Shown one piece after another: positions 17,456 through 27,085 of a DNA stretch of 64,000 bases. The notes below the pieces were generated by a model. It ran no database searches. It saw only the letters and a list, made by a program, of their open reading frames with translations, and was not told the origin of the DNA. Source of the DNA: Glaciecola sp. HTCC2999 (GTDB taxonomy: Bacteria > Pseudomonadota > Gammaproteobacteria > Enterobacterales > Alteromonadaceae). The position numbers were made by a program, and so were the translations under genes. The stretch lies in the NCBI RefSeq assembly GCF_000155775.1, contig NZ_DS989811.1, forward strand, positions 450,437 to 514,436, written 5' to 3'. Position 1 is the stretch's first letter; the number at the start of each line of letters is the position of its first letter.

Positions 17456-18145
17456 TTATTGTTGGTTGGCTAAATTAAGTTGTGATTGTACGTGATGAGA
17501 GACCACATTCAAAGCGGCTTGATTCTCTCCACCTTGAGTAATGATCATATCTGCACGGGTGCGATTAGGTTCGATAAACTCATGATACATTGGTTTCACT
17601 GTGGCCAGATATTGAGTAGCGACAGATTCTACGGTACGTTCACGCTCCTGCGTATCACGTAGCATTCTGCGTAGTAAACATACATCTAGCGGTGTATCGA
17701 CAAATAAGGTGAGGTCATAGATATCTTGAAGCTCAGGTGCGGCAAGTAACATGATGCCTTCAATCACAATGATTGGCGCAGGAGATATAGTTTGAGTATT
17801 AGGTTTACGTGTATGAGTAGCATAACAGTATTCTGGATACTCAATACTCTCTCCGGCCAGTAATTTTTCTAGATGGGTTTTGAGTAAATCATGTTCAAAG
17901 GCATTGGGATGGTCGTAATTAGTGACAATGCGTTGCGCCATCGGTTTACCATCTTGGGCGTGGTAGTAGCGGTCTTCTTGTAAGACTAATAAATCAGTGG
18001 CATGTGTTTGAAAGCGTTGCACTAAATTATGTGTAAACAAAGATTTACCAGAACCGGAAGCACCGCATATCGCAATCACATAAGGTCGTGTTGTGATCGA
18101 AGTGGGTGAATGTTGCGTTAAAGTCTGTGTATCTTGCTTAGTCAT
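17456..18145 (-). CDS. udk: Uridine kinase-like phosphotransferase
   Basis: 229 residues. The P-loop GASGSGKSLFTHNL lies at about residues 28-41. A DRYYHAQ-type base-binding segment, the motif YDHPNAFEHDLL and YPEYCYATHTRKPNT all match uridine/cytidine kinase, as does VIEGIMLLAAPEL. Uridine kinase phosphorylates uridine and cytidine with ATP or GTP in pyrimidine salvage. First gene of the udk-nupC-dioxygenase operon, diverging from the Oar-like receptor across 280 bases. It is slightly longer than E. coli Udk (213) owing to an N-terminal extension and differs enough that substrate could be a related nucleoside. Confidence 0.85.
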   Translation of the reverse strand: MTKQDTQTLTQHSPTSITTRPYVIAICGASGSGKSLFTHNLVQRFQTHATDLLVLQEDRYYHAQDGKPMAQRIVTNYDHPNAFEHDLLKTHLEKLLAGESIEYPEYCYATHTRKPNTQTISPAPIIVIEGIMLLAAPELQDIYDLTLFVDTPLDVCLLRRMLRDTQERERTVESVATQYLATVKPMYHEFIEPNRTRADMIITQGGENQAALNVVSHHVQSQLNLANQQ

Positions 18146-18425
18146 AAGTATTTGCCATTGTATGGTGTAGATTAGAAATATGATAATTATGGAATTTTGA
18201 GATAATTATACTCAACAGGCAGTTAAAAATATCAAGTTATAATTATTTACACTTTTTTTATGTCATCTTTTTGTCATTTAGCGCATTTAAGATACAATTT
18301 AACTAGAAAACGATTAATAGATAATAATGGTATTCATGGAATGATATTAAAGCCAAATCGGGTTTTCGTTAAGTCAAGAATTTACATACTACAAAATTTT
18401 TAAACTTGAATAGGAAACACATACC

Positions 18426-21400
18426 ATGTTTACACCTTCAAAGCTAAATCGTATTGCATTAGCTGTAGCCGTTTCTATTGGCTTCGCTACTCCAGTATTT
18501 GCTCAAGAAACATCTTCAGGATTGTCTGGTAAAGTCGTGACTCCGGCTGGCGCGCCAGCTGCAGGTACTGCGGTTAAAATCATTCACGTACCATCTGGTA
18601 CTGTTCGTAATACAGTTGTAAATGCTTCTGGTTCTTTTAACTTAAAAGGTCTACGAGTTGGTGGTCCTTACCAAATCATTGTGGATTCTGATACGTTCCA
18701 AGATACTACGGTTGACGGTGTATTTTTAGAACTAGGTGAAACATTCGATGTGAATGTGGCGTTAGAAGCCAATCAAGACATCGAAGTTATCAATGTAACT
18801 GCATCACAAGTCAGCACTTCGGTGTTTGGTAGCAACTCTCCAGGTAGTGTGTTTAATTTATCTGATTTAGAAAATGCCCCTGCGATTAACCGAGACATCA
18901 AAGATGTTATCCGCACAGACCCACGTATTTATATCGATGAGAGTCGTTCTGATTCAGTTCAGTGTGCCGGGCGCCAGCCCTCGTTTTAATAGTTTACGCT
19001 TGATGGTGTTCGCTTAAACGATAACTTCGGTTTGAATTCAAATGGTTACCCAACTGAAAGAATGCCTTTTTCTTTTGACGCAATTGAGCAAGTTGCTGTT
19101 GAATTAGCTCCATTTGACGTTCAGTACGGTGGTTTTACTGCGTGTAATATCAACGCCGTGACTAAATCTGGTACCAATAAAGTGACGGGCGGTGTGTTCT
19201 TCGATTACACCAGCGATTCATTACGTGGTGATGAGATTCTTGGTAACAAACAAGATAATGGTGATTACACAGAAGAGCGCTATGGCTTTAATGTGGGTTT
19301 CCCAATTTTAAAAGACACATTATTTGCTTTCGCTGCTTATGAAAAAGTCGAAGGTGTACAATTATTTGGCTACGCGGCTCGTGATAACGGTCGTGTGACT
19401 GCTGATGAGATTGCTGAAATCACGCAAATTGCAGCGGACGTTTATAACTATGATGTCGGTGGCTTCCCATCAAGTGCTCCGGTTGAAGATGAAAAACTAT
19501 TAGTTAAATTAGATTGGAACATTTCTGATCAGCACCGTGCATCATTAGTGTATAACTACAATGACGGTTTCTCTGTTAGCCAGTCTGATACAGGTTCTAG
19601 TCGTTTGTCTTTCTCAAACCACTTCTATGAGCGTGGCGCAGAGTTAGATTCCTTAGTCGCATCAGTTTATTCTGATTGGTCTGATAAATTATCGACTGAA
19701 GTACGCTTAGGCCAAACAAAACTAGATAATCGTCAACTCTCTTTAGATGCTGCGTCTGGTTTTGCTGAAGCGCAAATTCGTTCTGGTAGTGGTGCAACTG
19801 TATATATCGGTCCAGATGATTCTCGTCAATCAAATGACTTAAACTGGGAAAACTTCACAGCGAAGTTTGCCGGTACGTATTACACCGACAATGATCACAA
19901 AATCACGTTTGGTATCGAATACGAAGACTTAGACGTGTTTAACTTATTTATGCAGCACAGTGTGGGTGAGTATCGCTTTGATAATATCGAAGACTTTGCC
20001 GCCGGTACGCCAGCTCGTATTTACTACAATAACTCTGCTGGTACGAATAACCCAGATGATGCGGCTGCGAGTTTCTCGTACGCCACTACTACGCTATATA
20101 TCCAAGATGATTTCTATATCACTGATGATATTCAGTTAATGGCGGGTTTACGTTATGACATGTGGTCTTCTGACGACCGTCCAACGCAAAATGCGAACTT
20201 CACTGAGCGTTATGGTTTCTCTAATACTGCCAATGTTGATGGAATTAAGTTATTACAACCACGTATTGGTGTTAACTGGGCCGTTCAAGATAACTTAGAA
20301 GTACGCGGTGGTGTTGGTCTATATGCCGGTGGTAATCCAAATGTATGGATTTCTAATGCGTATTCTAATGACGGTGTGACTAACATTGGTTTACAAGACC
20401 GTTCACGTAACAGCTTGTTAGAAGCTGCTGCAAACGGCCTGTTAACTGGTCAAGGTCGTCCTATCTATGATATCCCTCAAGCATTGTTTGATGAAGTAGC
20501 TGCCACTTCTATTGCTGATGGTAATGGAAATGTGAATGCGACTGACCCTGATTTTGACATTCCTTCTGAGTGGAAATATTCAATTGGTGCAACGTACATC
20601 ACTGAAGATGATTACATCATTACTGCTGATTACTTATATACGGATAAACAAGATTCTGCGACTATCGTTGATCTAGGTCTAACGCCTGCAGGGACACTTG
20701 CAGCAGATGGACGTCCAGTATATGAGACTGCTACAACAGGTCGTCGTGCCGGTAGTGATTTCTTATTAACAAACGTCGCTTCAGCAAATGATGGTGATTC
20801 ACAAACGTTGTCTGTATCTGTTAAGAAAGATTGGGATAATGGCTTTAATGCAAATTTAGCCTACGCTTACACACAATCTGAAGATGCAAATCCAATGACT
20901 TCATCAGTTGCATACTCTAACTATATCAATGTTGCTGTAGCAGATGTGAATGCACCGATTGCAGCGACCTCTGATTATGAGATCCCGCATCGCTTTACCT
21001 TAAACTTAGGCTACACTGCTGAAATCTTTGATGGATATGACACTCGCTTTAGCTTATATGCGACAGCAAGTGACGGTAAGCCTTATTCATTGACGTTTAG
21101 TGAATCTGGTGGCGACTTATTTGGGTACGATGCATCTAGCTCACGTGGTTTAGTGTATATTCCAACAGTGGGTGATGCGAATGTCGTTTATGGAGAGGGA
21201 TTTGACTTAGCTGCATTTAATGCTTATGTCGATGCTAATGGCTTAGAGCGTGGCGCAATTGCTTCACGTAACTCATTGAATGCTGAGTGGTGGTCTAAAG
21301 TAGATATTCGTATCTCACAAGAATTACCAGGATTTGTCGATGGTCATAAAGCGAGTGCGTTCTTCGTCATTAAGAACTTCACAAACATGTTAAATGATGA

Positions 21401-21566
21401 TTGGGGTGTGTTGCGTCAAGGTTCATTTGTTGGTGAAAATATTGTCAACGCTAATATCAACGATGCAGGTCAGTATGTGTTTGAACGTTTTAACGAGCCA
21501 AGCACTAGCTTCCAACGCGGTCCATCATTATGGGAAATCCGTATGGGTGTGAAATATTCTTTCTAA
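18426..21566 (+). pseudogene. Oar-like TonB-dependent receptor with two compensating frameshifts
   Basis: Reading through two one-base slips gives a protein of about 1046 residues. It has a signal peptide (1-27, ending VFAQE), a carboxypeptidase-regulatory-like beta-sandwich (about 33-110), a plug, and a barrel ending in IRMGVKYSF. The first frame stops at 18989. The family sequence A-G-A-S-P-R-F-N-S-L-T-L-D-G-V-R-L continues if one G is removed from GGG at 18969-18971 and one base is added near 18994-18996. The second frame then runs intact to 21566. Oar-type receptors carry large or unusual substrates, and the substrate here is unknown. Because the remaining 2.5 kb is undamaged and the slips cancel within 25 bases, I think the gene is functional and the breaks are sequence errors. 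A good terminator follows. Confidence 0.82.
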
Positions 21567-21600
21567 TGTAGTTCGCTACGTTTAAAGACTAAACACAATA

Positions 21601-21638
21601 AAAACCGAGTAGAGAGAAATCTTTACTCGGTTTTTTTA
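21601..21638 (+). terminator. Rho-independent terminator after the Oar-like receptor
   Basis: AAAACCGAGTA and TACTCGGTTTT form an 11-bp stem with a 12-base loop, followed by further T residues. Confidence 0.88.
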
Positions 21639-21677
21639 TTGTGAGGAAAACAATGTCTATTAAATAATAGTATTTAG

Positions 21678-22142
21678 CTAAACATTCTCAAATAAATCTT
21701 CAACATATTGGCGTAGTTTCTCGATTTGAGTCACATCTGCAGGTGCAATAAAAATAGTGTCATCACCTGCAATCGTCCCAAGTACGCCGTCTTTTTTACT
21801 TAACGAGTCTAATAACCGTGCAATCAGTTGAGCAGCACCTGGACTGGTGCGAATAACAACCATGACATTATTATGTACAACGTCTAATACAAGTTGTTTT
21901 AATGGACTTTTAGCTGTGGGGATCCCTAGCTCTGCTGGCAAGGAATAGACCATTTCACCTAAGCCATTACGCATTCTAACGGCACCGAACTTGGTCAGCA
22001 TGCGTGACACTTTTGATTGGCTAATATTATCAAATCCTTGTGATTTTAGGATATTAACAATGTCGCCTTGTGAAGCACAGCTCTCAGCAGTCAAAATCGC
22101 GCGAAATGCTTTGATTAAATCGCCTTGTTTTTGTGTTGTCAT
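21678..22142 (-). CDS. argR: Arginine repressor ArgR
   Basis: 154 residues. The N-terminal winged helix (about 1-75, with [14 protein letters not shown] and [16 protein letters not shown]) binds ARG boxes. The C-terminal oligomerisation domain (about 85-150) contains [16 protein letters not shown] and [12 protein letters not shown], the arginine-binding GTIAGDDT motif. With arginine the hexamer represses arginine biosynthesis. It diverges from mdh across 172 bases, the usual argR-mdh arrangement in gammaproteobacteria. I could not identify a convincing ARG box in the gap. Confidence 0.97.
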   Translation of the reverse strand: MTTQKQGDLIKAFRAILTAESCASQGDIVNILKSQGFDNISQSKVSRMLTKFGAVRMRNGLGEMVYSLPAELGIPTAKSPLKQLVLDVVHNNVMVVIRTSPGAAQLIARLLDSLSKKDGVLGTIAGDDTIFIAPADVTQIEKLRQYVEDLFENV

Positions 22143-22314
22143 GTAGGGATCTCTTATTTTGGTATTATTTTTATAGTGATATTTTGCAATACCCCTTGAA
22201 ATTTAGCAAACAATACACACATTGGTTATACAACTAATGTGTCATTGCTATTTTTATAGTTATTTCATAAGGTACGTTACACTAATTTTTGCTCAATCCA
22301 TTTAGGAGAATAAC

Positions 22315-23253
22315 ATGAAAGTAGCAGTCTTAGGCGCTGCTGGCGGTATCGGCCAAGCACTATCTTTATTATTAAAAACACAATTACCAGCAGGTAGTGA
22401 GTTAGCATTATATGATGTTGCTCCAGTTGTTCCTGGTGTTGCTGTAGATTTAAGCCATATCCCGACTGCGGTTGCAGTAACTGGCCATGGTAAAGATGAC
22501 CTAGCTGATGCACTAACCGGATGCGATATCGTGTTGATTCCTGCAGGTGTTCCACGTAAGCCAGGTATGGATCGTTCTGATTTGTTTAACATCAATGCTG
22601 GCATCGTTAAGAACTTAATCGAAGGTGTTGCTGACAATTGTCCAAATGCATGTGTGGGTATTATTACTAACCCAGTTAACACAACTGTTGCGATTGCCGC
22701 TGAAACATTAAAAGCGAAAGGCGTCTACGATAAGAACAAATTGTTCGGTGTCACGACGTTAGATGTCATCCGTGCCGAAGCATTTGTTGCTGAACTGAAA
22801 GGCTTAAACGTAGCAGAGACTCATGTACCTGTTATTGGCGGTCACTCTGGTACTACTATCTTACCTCTATTATCTCAAGTTGAAGGCGTAAGCTTTACTG
22901 ACGAAGAGATTGCAAGCTTGACGACACGTATCCAAAATGCGGGTACTGAAGTGGTTGAAGCTAAAGCCGGTGGTGGTTCTGCAACCTTATCTATGGGTCA
23001 AGCGGCTGCACGTTTCTGCTTATCATTGGTTGAAGCAATGCAAGGTGGTGATGTTGTTGAGTATACTTATGTACAAGTAGAAGGCTCTGATGATGCTGCT
23101 TTCTTCTCTCACCCTGTCCGTTTAGGTAAGAATGGTGTTGAAGAAATCCTTTCTTATGGTGAACTAAGTGCATTTGAAGAAAAAGCGAAAGCTGACATGC
23201 TAGATGGTTTACGTGGTGATATTCAATTAGGCGTAGATTTCGTTAACGCATAA
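22315..23253 (+). CDS. mdh: Malate dehydrogenase (NAD)
   Basis: 312 residues, the same length as E. coli Mdh. The dinucleotide-binding [15 protein letters not shown] is at the N-terminus. Substrate arginines lie in [16 protein letters not shown] (about 77-92), ITNPVNTT follows, and the catalytic His is in [13 protein letters not shown] (about 177). It interconverts malate and oxaloacetate in the TCA cycle. A strong AGGAGAATAAC ribosome-binding site precedes the ATG. With ppc and pckA also in the window, three enzymes of the oxaloacetate node are encoded within 18 kb. Confidence 0.98.
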   Translation: MKVAVLGAAGGIGQALSLLLKTQLPAGSELALYDVAPVVPGVAVDLSHIPTAVAVTGHGKDDLADALTGCDIVLIPAGVPRKPGMDRSDLFNINAGIVKNLIEGVADNCPNACVGIITNPVNTTVAIAAETLKAKGVYDKNKLFGVTTLDVIRAEAFVAELKGLNVAETHVPVIGGHSGTTILPLLSQVEGVSFTDEEIASLTTRIQNAGTEVVEAKAGGGSATLSMGQAAARFCLSLVEAMQGGDVVEYTYVQVEGSDDAAFFSHPVRLGKNGVEEILSYGELSAFEEKAKADMLDGLRGDIQLGVDFVNA

Positions 23254-23272
23254 TTGTAAATTCAATCTATAT

Positions 23273-23318
23273 AAAAATGCCGCTATTATTGGTTTATCAA
23301 TATTAGCGGCATTTTTTT
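23273..23318 (+). terminator. Bidirectional terminator between mdh and ppc
   Basis: AAAAATGCCGCTA and TAGCGGCATTTTT form a 13-bp stem around an 18-base loop. T runs occur on both sides, so it can serve the convergent mdh and ppc genes. Confidence 0.9.
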
Positions 23319-23348
23319 GTGTTAAATTAATTCCTTAATCGTGATTAA

Positions 23349-25985
23349 CTAACCAGTATTACGCATCCCTATCGCGATCCCTGTAATTGTGACCATCATG
23401 GCCTTTTCAATAGCACTCAGATCCGTGTCTTCGCCATGCTGACGTGTCCGTTTCAATAGCTCAATCTGCAAATAGTGGAGTGGCTGTAAATAATCCGCAC
23501 GAATATGCATTGAGTTCAAGCCCTGAGGGTCATCTTGCATTAGATTATTCTTATGCGTGATATCCAATAAATCAGCTCGGCTTTGTTGTAATTCGTGACG
23601 TAATGATTCGCCAAAATGTTTCAATTCATCCTCGACTAAGGCATCGTCATATGCTTTAGCGATATTAATATCTGCTTTGGCAAATACCATATCAAGCATG
23701 GATAAACGTGATTGAAAGAATGGCCATTGGGCAATCATTTCATCAATAGTATTAGGATCCTTTTTATACGTTTTCATGATGGCACGCATCACACCTAACC
23801 ATGCTGGTAATACTAATCGTGTTTGAGCCCAAGCAAAGATCCATGGAATAGCACGTAAGCTTTCTACACCACCTTGTGGATTTCGTTTTGCTGGACGAGA
23901 GCCTAAAGGTAACTTTCCTAATTCCTGTTCTGGTGTAGCTTGTCTAAAATACGGCACAAAATCAGGATCAACACGGACAACATGACGATAATTATCACGC
24001 CCTTGTGCCGCCATTTCATCCAAAACATCGCGCCATGTTGATTTAGGAGCCGGTGGTGGAAATAGTTTGGCTTCGATAATAGCGCTAGCGTATATGCCTA
24101 AGCTACGTTTAGCCAGTGTTGGCATACCAAATTTATACCGAATTGTTTCACCTTGTTCTGTGACTCTAAAACCACCATCCAATGAGCCTGGCGGTTGTGA
24201 TAAAATTGCAGAATGTGCAGGTAATCCGCCTCGGCCAATCGTACCTCCGCGACCATGGAACAAGGTCAATGACGTATCATATTGATTGCAAATTGATACT
24301 AGCGCTTCTTGAGCTGTGTACTGAGCCCAGCCGGCAGCTAATGCGCCAGCATCTTTGGCGGAATCGGAATAACCGATCATGATATGTTGCCCATCGGCAA
24401 GGCCATTGCGATAACTGTCTATAGCTAATAGCTGCTTAATTACGACGGGTGAATGGTTTAAATCATCTAAGGTTTCAAATAATGGCGCGACCGACATGGG
24501 CCAAGTCACTTTACATTGTTGAAGCAGTAGTTGCACGGCAAGAACATCTGATGCATAACTTGCCATTGAGATAATATATATACCAAACGCATCACGATCA
24601 TTGGCTGCGACAGTGCGACAGGTATCTAATACTTCCTGAACATCCTCGCTAGGCTGCCAATCGGCTTGCCAGTCGTTGGGTAATAAGGGGCGTTTAGAAC
24701 CGAGCTCTTTGGTTAAAAATGCAATTTTTTCTGCTTCGTTCCAACTGTGATAATCACCGATAGATAAATAGTCACAGATTTCAGCAATAGCGTCAGCATG
24801 GCGACCCGAATCTTGACGAATATCGAGTTTTAATAAATAAATCCCGAAACAATGAGCACGACGGATCGTATTTAATAATCCGCCTTTGGCGGTTTGTTCC
24901 AGGCCAGAGTGTAATAGCGAACGATAACACTGCATTAAGGGTGTCAGTAGTTCTTCTTGCGAGTTGACCCACTTACTTTGATCATACAAGCGCCCATTGA
25001 GTAAATCATCAATACCGTCTTTAGTGGCTCGTAAGCGTTTTACTAACGGTTTTAACAAGGCTCGATAAGGTTCAGCAGCATCACCCACTAACTGGCGAAC
25101 GTTGTCATCACATTTACCCATGGATAATTCCACCTGTAACGCACTGATATCTTTAGCAAACAGTTTAGCTGCGCGACGTCGAGCAAGGTGAAGGACGGTT
25201 TGTGTAACTTTAGATGTAACAAATGGATTACCATCACGATCACCACCCATCCAAGAGCTTATTTGGACGGGTTGGGCATCAATCGGAAGTTTAATGTCAT
25301 ATTCTTGTTGCAGTTTTAGATCTAAATCACGCATAAAGTCTGGGATCGCGTCCCATAATGAATTCTCAATCACAGAGAATCCCCATGTTGCTTCATCTAC
25401 AGGGGTAGGGCGACGATCTCTAATTTCCTCGGTGTGCCAGGATTGTTCAACAAGGTCGGCGATACGCTCTGCTAGTTGTAATTTTTGAGCTGGGTGCAAG
25501 GAATCGTTGTGCTGTTGGCGCAGACATTCTGCCAACGCTGTGTGCTTATGGATCATCGTGCGACGCGTGACTTCTGTCGGATGTGCGGTTAACACTAAAT
25601 CGATGTTCAGACTATTAACTGCTTCATAGATCGCTTCTGGCGATTGGCCTGCTTTCCGCAGGTGACTAAATAATACTTCGACAGAATCATCGAGTTGTTT
25701 ACTGCTGTTAAATTCTTGTTCGGCGATATTGGCTAAGTTTAAAAATTGCGCAAATGCACGAGCAACAACCAGTAAACTATCGGTATTCATATCATTGAAT
25801 ATGGACTGAAGTGCCATATTGGCTTGGCTATCGCCGGTATGTCCAGCTCTGCCTTGTAGGCGTATAGCTTCGATTTTATCCAACCACTCTTGGCCGAGTT
25901 CATGTTTGATCGTCTTTCCTAATAATTCACCGAGATCCCTCACAGTGTGTTTAAGCTGTGCATCGATATACGAACTGTCTGGCAT
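23349..25985 (-). CDS. ppc: Phosphoenolpyruvate carboxylase
   Basis: 878 residues, full length for the bacterial enzyme. The two active-site signatures are present: VLTAHPTEVTRRTMIHKH around residue 132 (catalytic His) and IMIGYSDSAKDAGALAAGWA around 535. LFHGRGGTIGRGG is the glycine-rich PEP loop. The C-terminus ends GMRNTG as in the family. It carboxylates PEP to oxaloacetate, replenishing the TCA cycle. It is transcribed alone, converging on mdh. ATG at 25985 gives the usual N-terminus; divergent fklB lies 182 bases away. Confidence 0.98.
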   Translation of the reverse strand: MPDSSYIDAQLKHTVRDLGELLGKTIKHELGQEWLDKIEAIRLQGRAGHTGDSQANMALQSIFNDMNTDSLLVVARAFAQFLNLANIAEQEFNSSKQLDDSVEVLFSHLRKAGQSPEAIYEAVNSLNIDLVLTAHPTEVTRRTMIHKHTALAECLRQQHNDSLHPAQKLQLAERIADLVEQSWHTEEIRDRRPTPVDEATWGFSVIENSLWDAIPDFMRDLDLKLQQEYDIKLPIDAQPVQISSWMGGDRDGNPFVTSKVTQTVLHLARRRAAKLFAKDISALQVELSMGKCDDNVRQLVGDAAEPYRALLKPLVKRLRATKDGIDDLLNGRLYDQSKWVNSQEELLTPLMQCYRSLLHSGLEQTAKGGLLNTIRRAHCFGIYLLKLDIRQDSGRHADAIAEICDYLSIGDYHSWNEAEKIAFLTKELGSKRPLLPNDWQADWQPSEDVQEVLDTCRTVAANDRDAFGIYIISMASYASDVLAVQLLLQQCKVTWPMSVAPLFETLDDLNHSPVVIKQLLAIDSYRNGLADGQHIMIGYSDSAKDAGALAAGWAQYTAQEALVSICNQYDTSLTLFHGRGGTIGRGGLPAHSAILSQPPGSLDGGFRVTEQGETIRYKFGMPTLAKRSLGIYASAIIEAKLFPPPAPKSTWRDVLDEMAAQGRDNYRHVVRVDPDFVPYFRQATPEQELGKLPLGSRPAKRNPQGGVESLRAIPWIFAWAQTRLVLPAWLGVMRAIMKTYKKDPNTIDEMIAQWPFFQSRLSMLDMVFAKADINIAKAYDDALVEDELKHFGESLRHELQQSRADLLDITHKNNLMQDDPQGLNSMHIRADYLQPLHYLQIELLKRTRQHGEDTDLSAIEKAMMVTITGIAIGMRNTG

Positions 25986-26167
25986 AAGTCATGGTTCCTA
26001 TTATTTTTAAAAAATATAACTTATATAACCATACGAAATTTTGCTGTCAGTGTCTAAAGCAAAGTGTCATAAGATATAAAATTACCCTATATTTATGCTA
26101 TCATCACGTTTTTAAGGTTCTGCAAGTGTTATCTCGTAGGACGAATATTCAACCTGCAGGAGTAAAC

Positions 26168-26785
26168 ATGGCAGATTTAACGACTATTGAAAGTCAAGCA
26201 AGTTACGGAATTGGTTTCCAAATGGGCCAACAATTAGCATCGAACCCATTTGAAGGTCTAGCGCTTGACGCAGTAATCAGTGGTTTACAGGACGCATTTG
26301 GTGGTCAAGCCAGTGCGGTTGATAATGACACATTAGGTGCGGCATTCAGTGAAATTCATAAGCGTATGGAAGCTGAAAAAGCGAAAGAATTTGAAGCTGT
26401 AATTGCGGAAGCACAAGCGTACTTAGCAAAAAATGCTGAACGTGAAGAAGTCACAGTGACGGAGTCTGGTTTACAATATGAAGTCATCAACTCTGGTGAT
26501 GGTGAAACACCTACTGCAGCTTCAACTGTCCGCGTTGATTATCATGGTACGTTAATAAATGGTGATGTATTCGATTCATCTTATGACCGTGGTCAACCAG
26601 CTGAATTCCCAGTAGGTGGTGTTATCAAAGGCTGGACAGAAGCATTACAGCTTATGTCAGTCGGCGATAAGTGGCGTTTAACTGTACCTTACGACTTAGC
26701 TTATGGTGAGCAAGGTGCGGGTGGTGCGATTAAGCCTTACAGCACATTAGTATTTGATGTTGAGCTACACGCAATCATTGGCTAA
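26168..26785 (+). CDS. fklB: FKBP-type peptidyl-prolyl isomerase (FklB/FKBP22)
   Basis: 205 residues from ATG 26168, chosen because GCAGGAG lies 5 bases upstream and MADLTTIESQASYGIGFQMG matches FklB starts. The open frame extends to 25991 but codes for unlikely sequence. The N-terminal helical dimerisation domain spans about 1-85 and the FKBP domain about 95-205, with YHGTLINGDVFDSSYDRG and VIKGWTEALQLMSVG. It is a cytoplasmic or periplasmic prolyl isomerase; no signal peptide is visible. Confidence 0.94.
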   Translation: MADLTTIESQASYGIGFQMGQQLASNPFEGLALDAVISGLQDAFGGQASAVDNDTLGAAFSEIHKRMEAEKAKEFEAVIAEAQAYLAKNAEREEVTVTESGLQYEVINSGDGETPTAASTVRVDYHGTLINGDVFDSSYDRGQPAEFPVGGVIKGWTEALQLMSVGDKWRLTVPYDLAYGEQGAGGAIKPYSTLVFDVELHAIIG

Positions 26786-26982
26786 GAATAATCATATTTG
26801 CTAGAACGTTACTTATGTATCGGGATAGTTATGGTGGTCGCAAGCTTTACTGCTTGTGGCCATTGATTCTTAATAAATAGGGAGATTAGTATCTCCGTAA
26901 AGCGACAAAAAGCGACAAATCTCTTTGTCTAACTTTCCCCCCACACTAGCAACTCAACACATTTAAATAATGGATCTGTAAC

Positions 26983-26997
26983 ATTCCAAATTGGAAT
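26983..26997. promoter_or_regulatory. Perfect inverted repeat upstream of fabV
   Basis: ATTCCAA-A-TTGGAAT is a perfect 7-1-7 inverted repeat about 90 bases before the fabV start. It may be an operator; I do not recognise the regulator. Confidence 0.4.
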
Positions 26998-27012
26998 AAA
27001 CGGAGATTTCTA

Positions 27013-27029
27013 AACTGATTTGACCAGTT
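27013..27029. promoter_or_regulatory. FadR-like operator before fabV
   Basis: AACTGATTTGACCAGTT has a perfect right half (GACCAGTT) and 6 of 8 matching bases in the left half of the FadR consensus AACTGGTC-N-GACCAGTT. It lies 57 bases upstream of fabV, a fatty-acid synthesis gene, so FadR control is plausible. FadR itself is not in the window. Confidence 0.45.
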
Positions 27030-27085
27030 GAATTGCCGCTCAGGTTTACAATACGCCCAATTAAATCGGTTAAGGAAAGAATGGA

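Larger units (their letters stand above)
26786..27085. other. Intergenic region fklB-fabV with palindromes and a hairpin
   Basis: 300 bases. An imperfect 10-11-bp stem (26835-26862, arms GGTCGCAAGC and GCTTGTGGCC with two G-T pairs, no T run) follows fklB. A short direct repeat AAGCGACAA lies near 26900-26918. A 15-base odd palindrome is at 26983-26997 and a FadR-like operator at 27013-27029, both upstream of fabV. Confidence 0.6.

Noticed and set aside
22143-22314. ARG box in the argR-mdh gap
   Set aside because: No sequence there fits the ArgR palindrome well enough.
25991-26167. N-terminal extension of the fklB frame
   Set aside because: Lacks a ribosome-binding site and family similarity; ATG 26168 has a strong site and the expected sequence.
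26897-26925. Short direct repeat AAGCGACAA considered as a CRISPR or iteron element
   Set aside because: Only two copies with no regular spacing.
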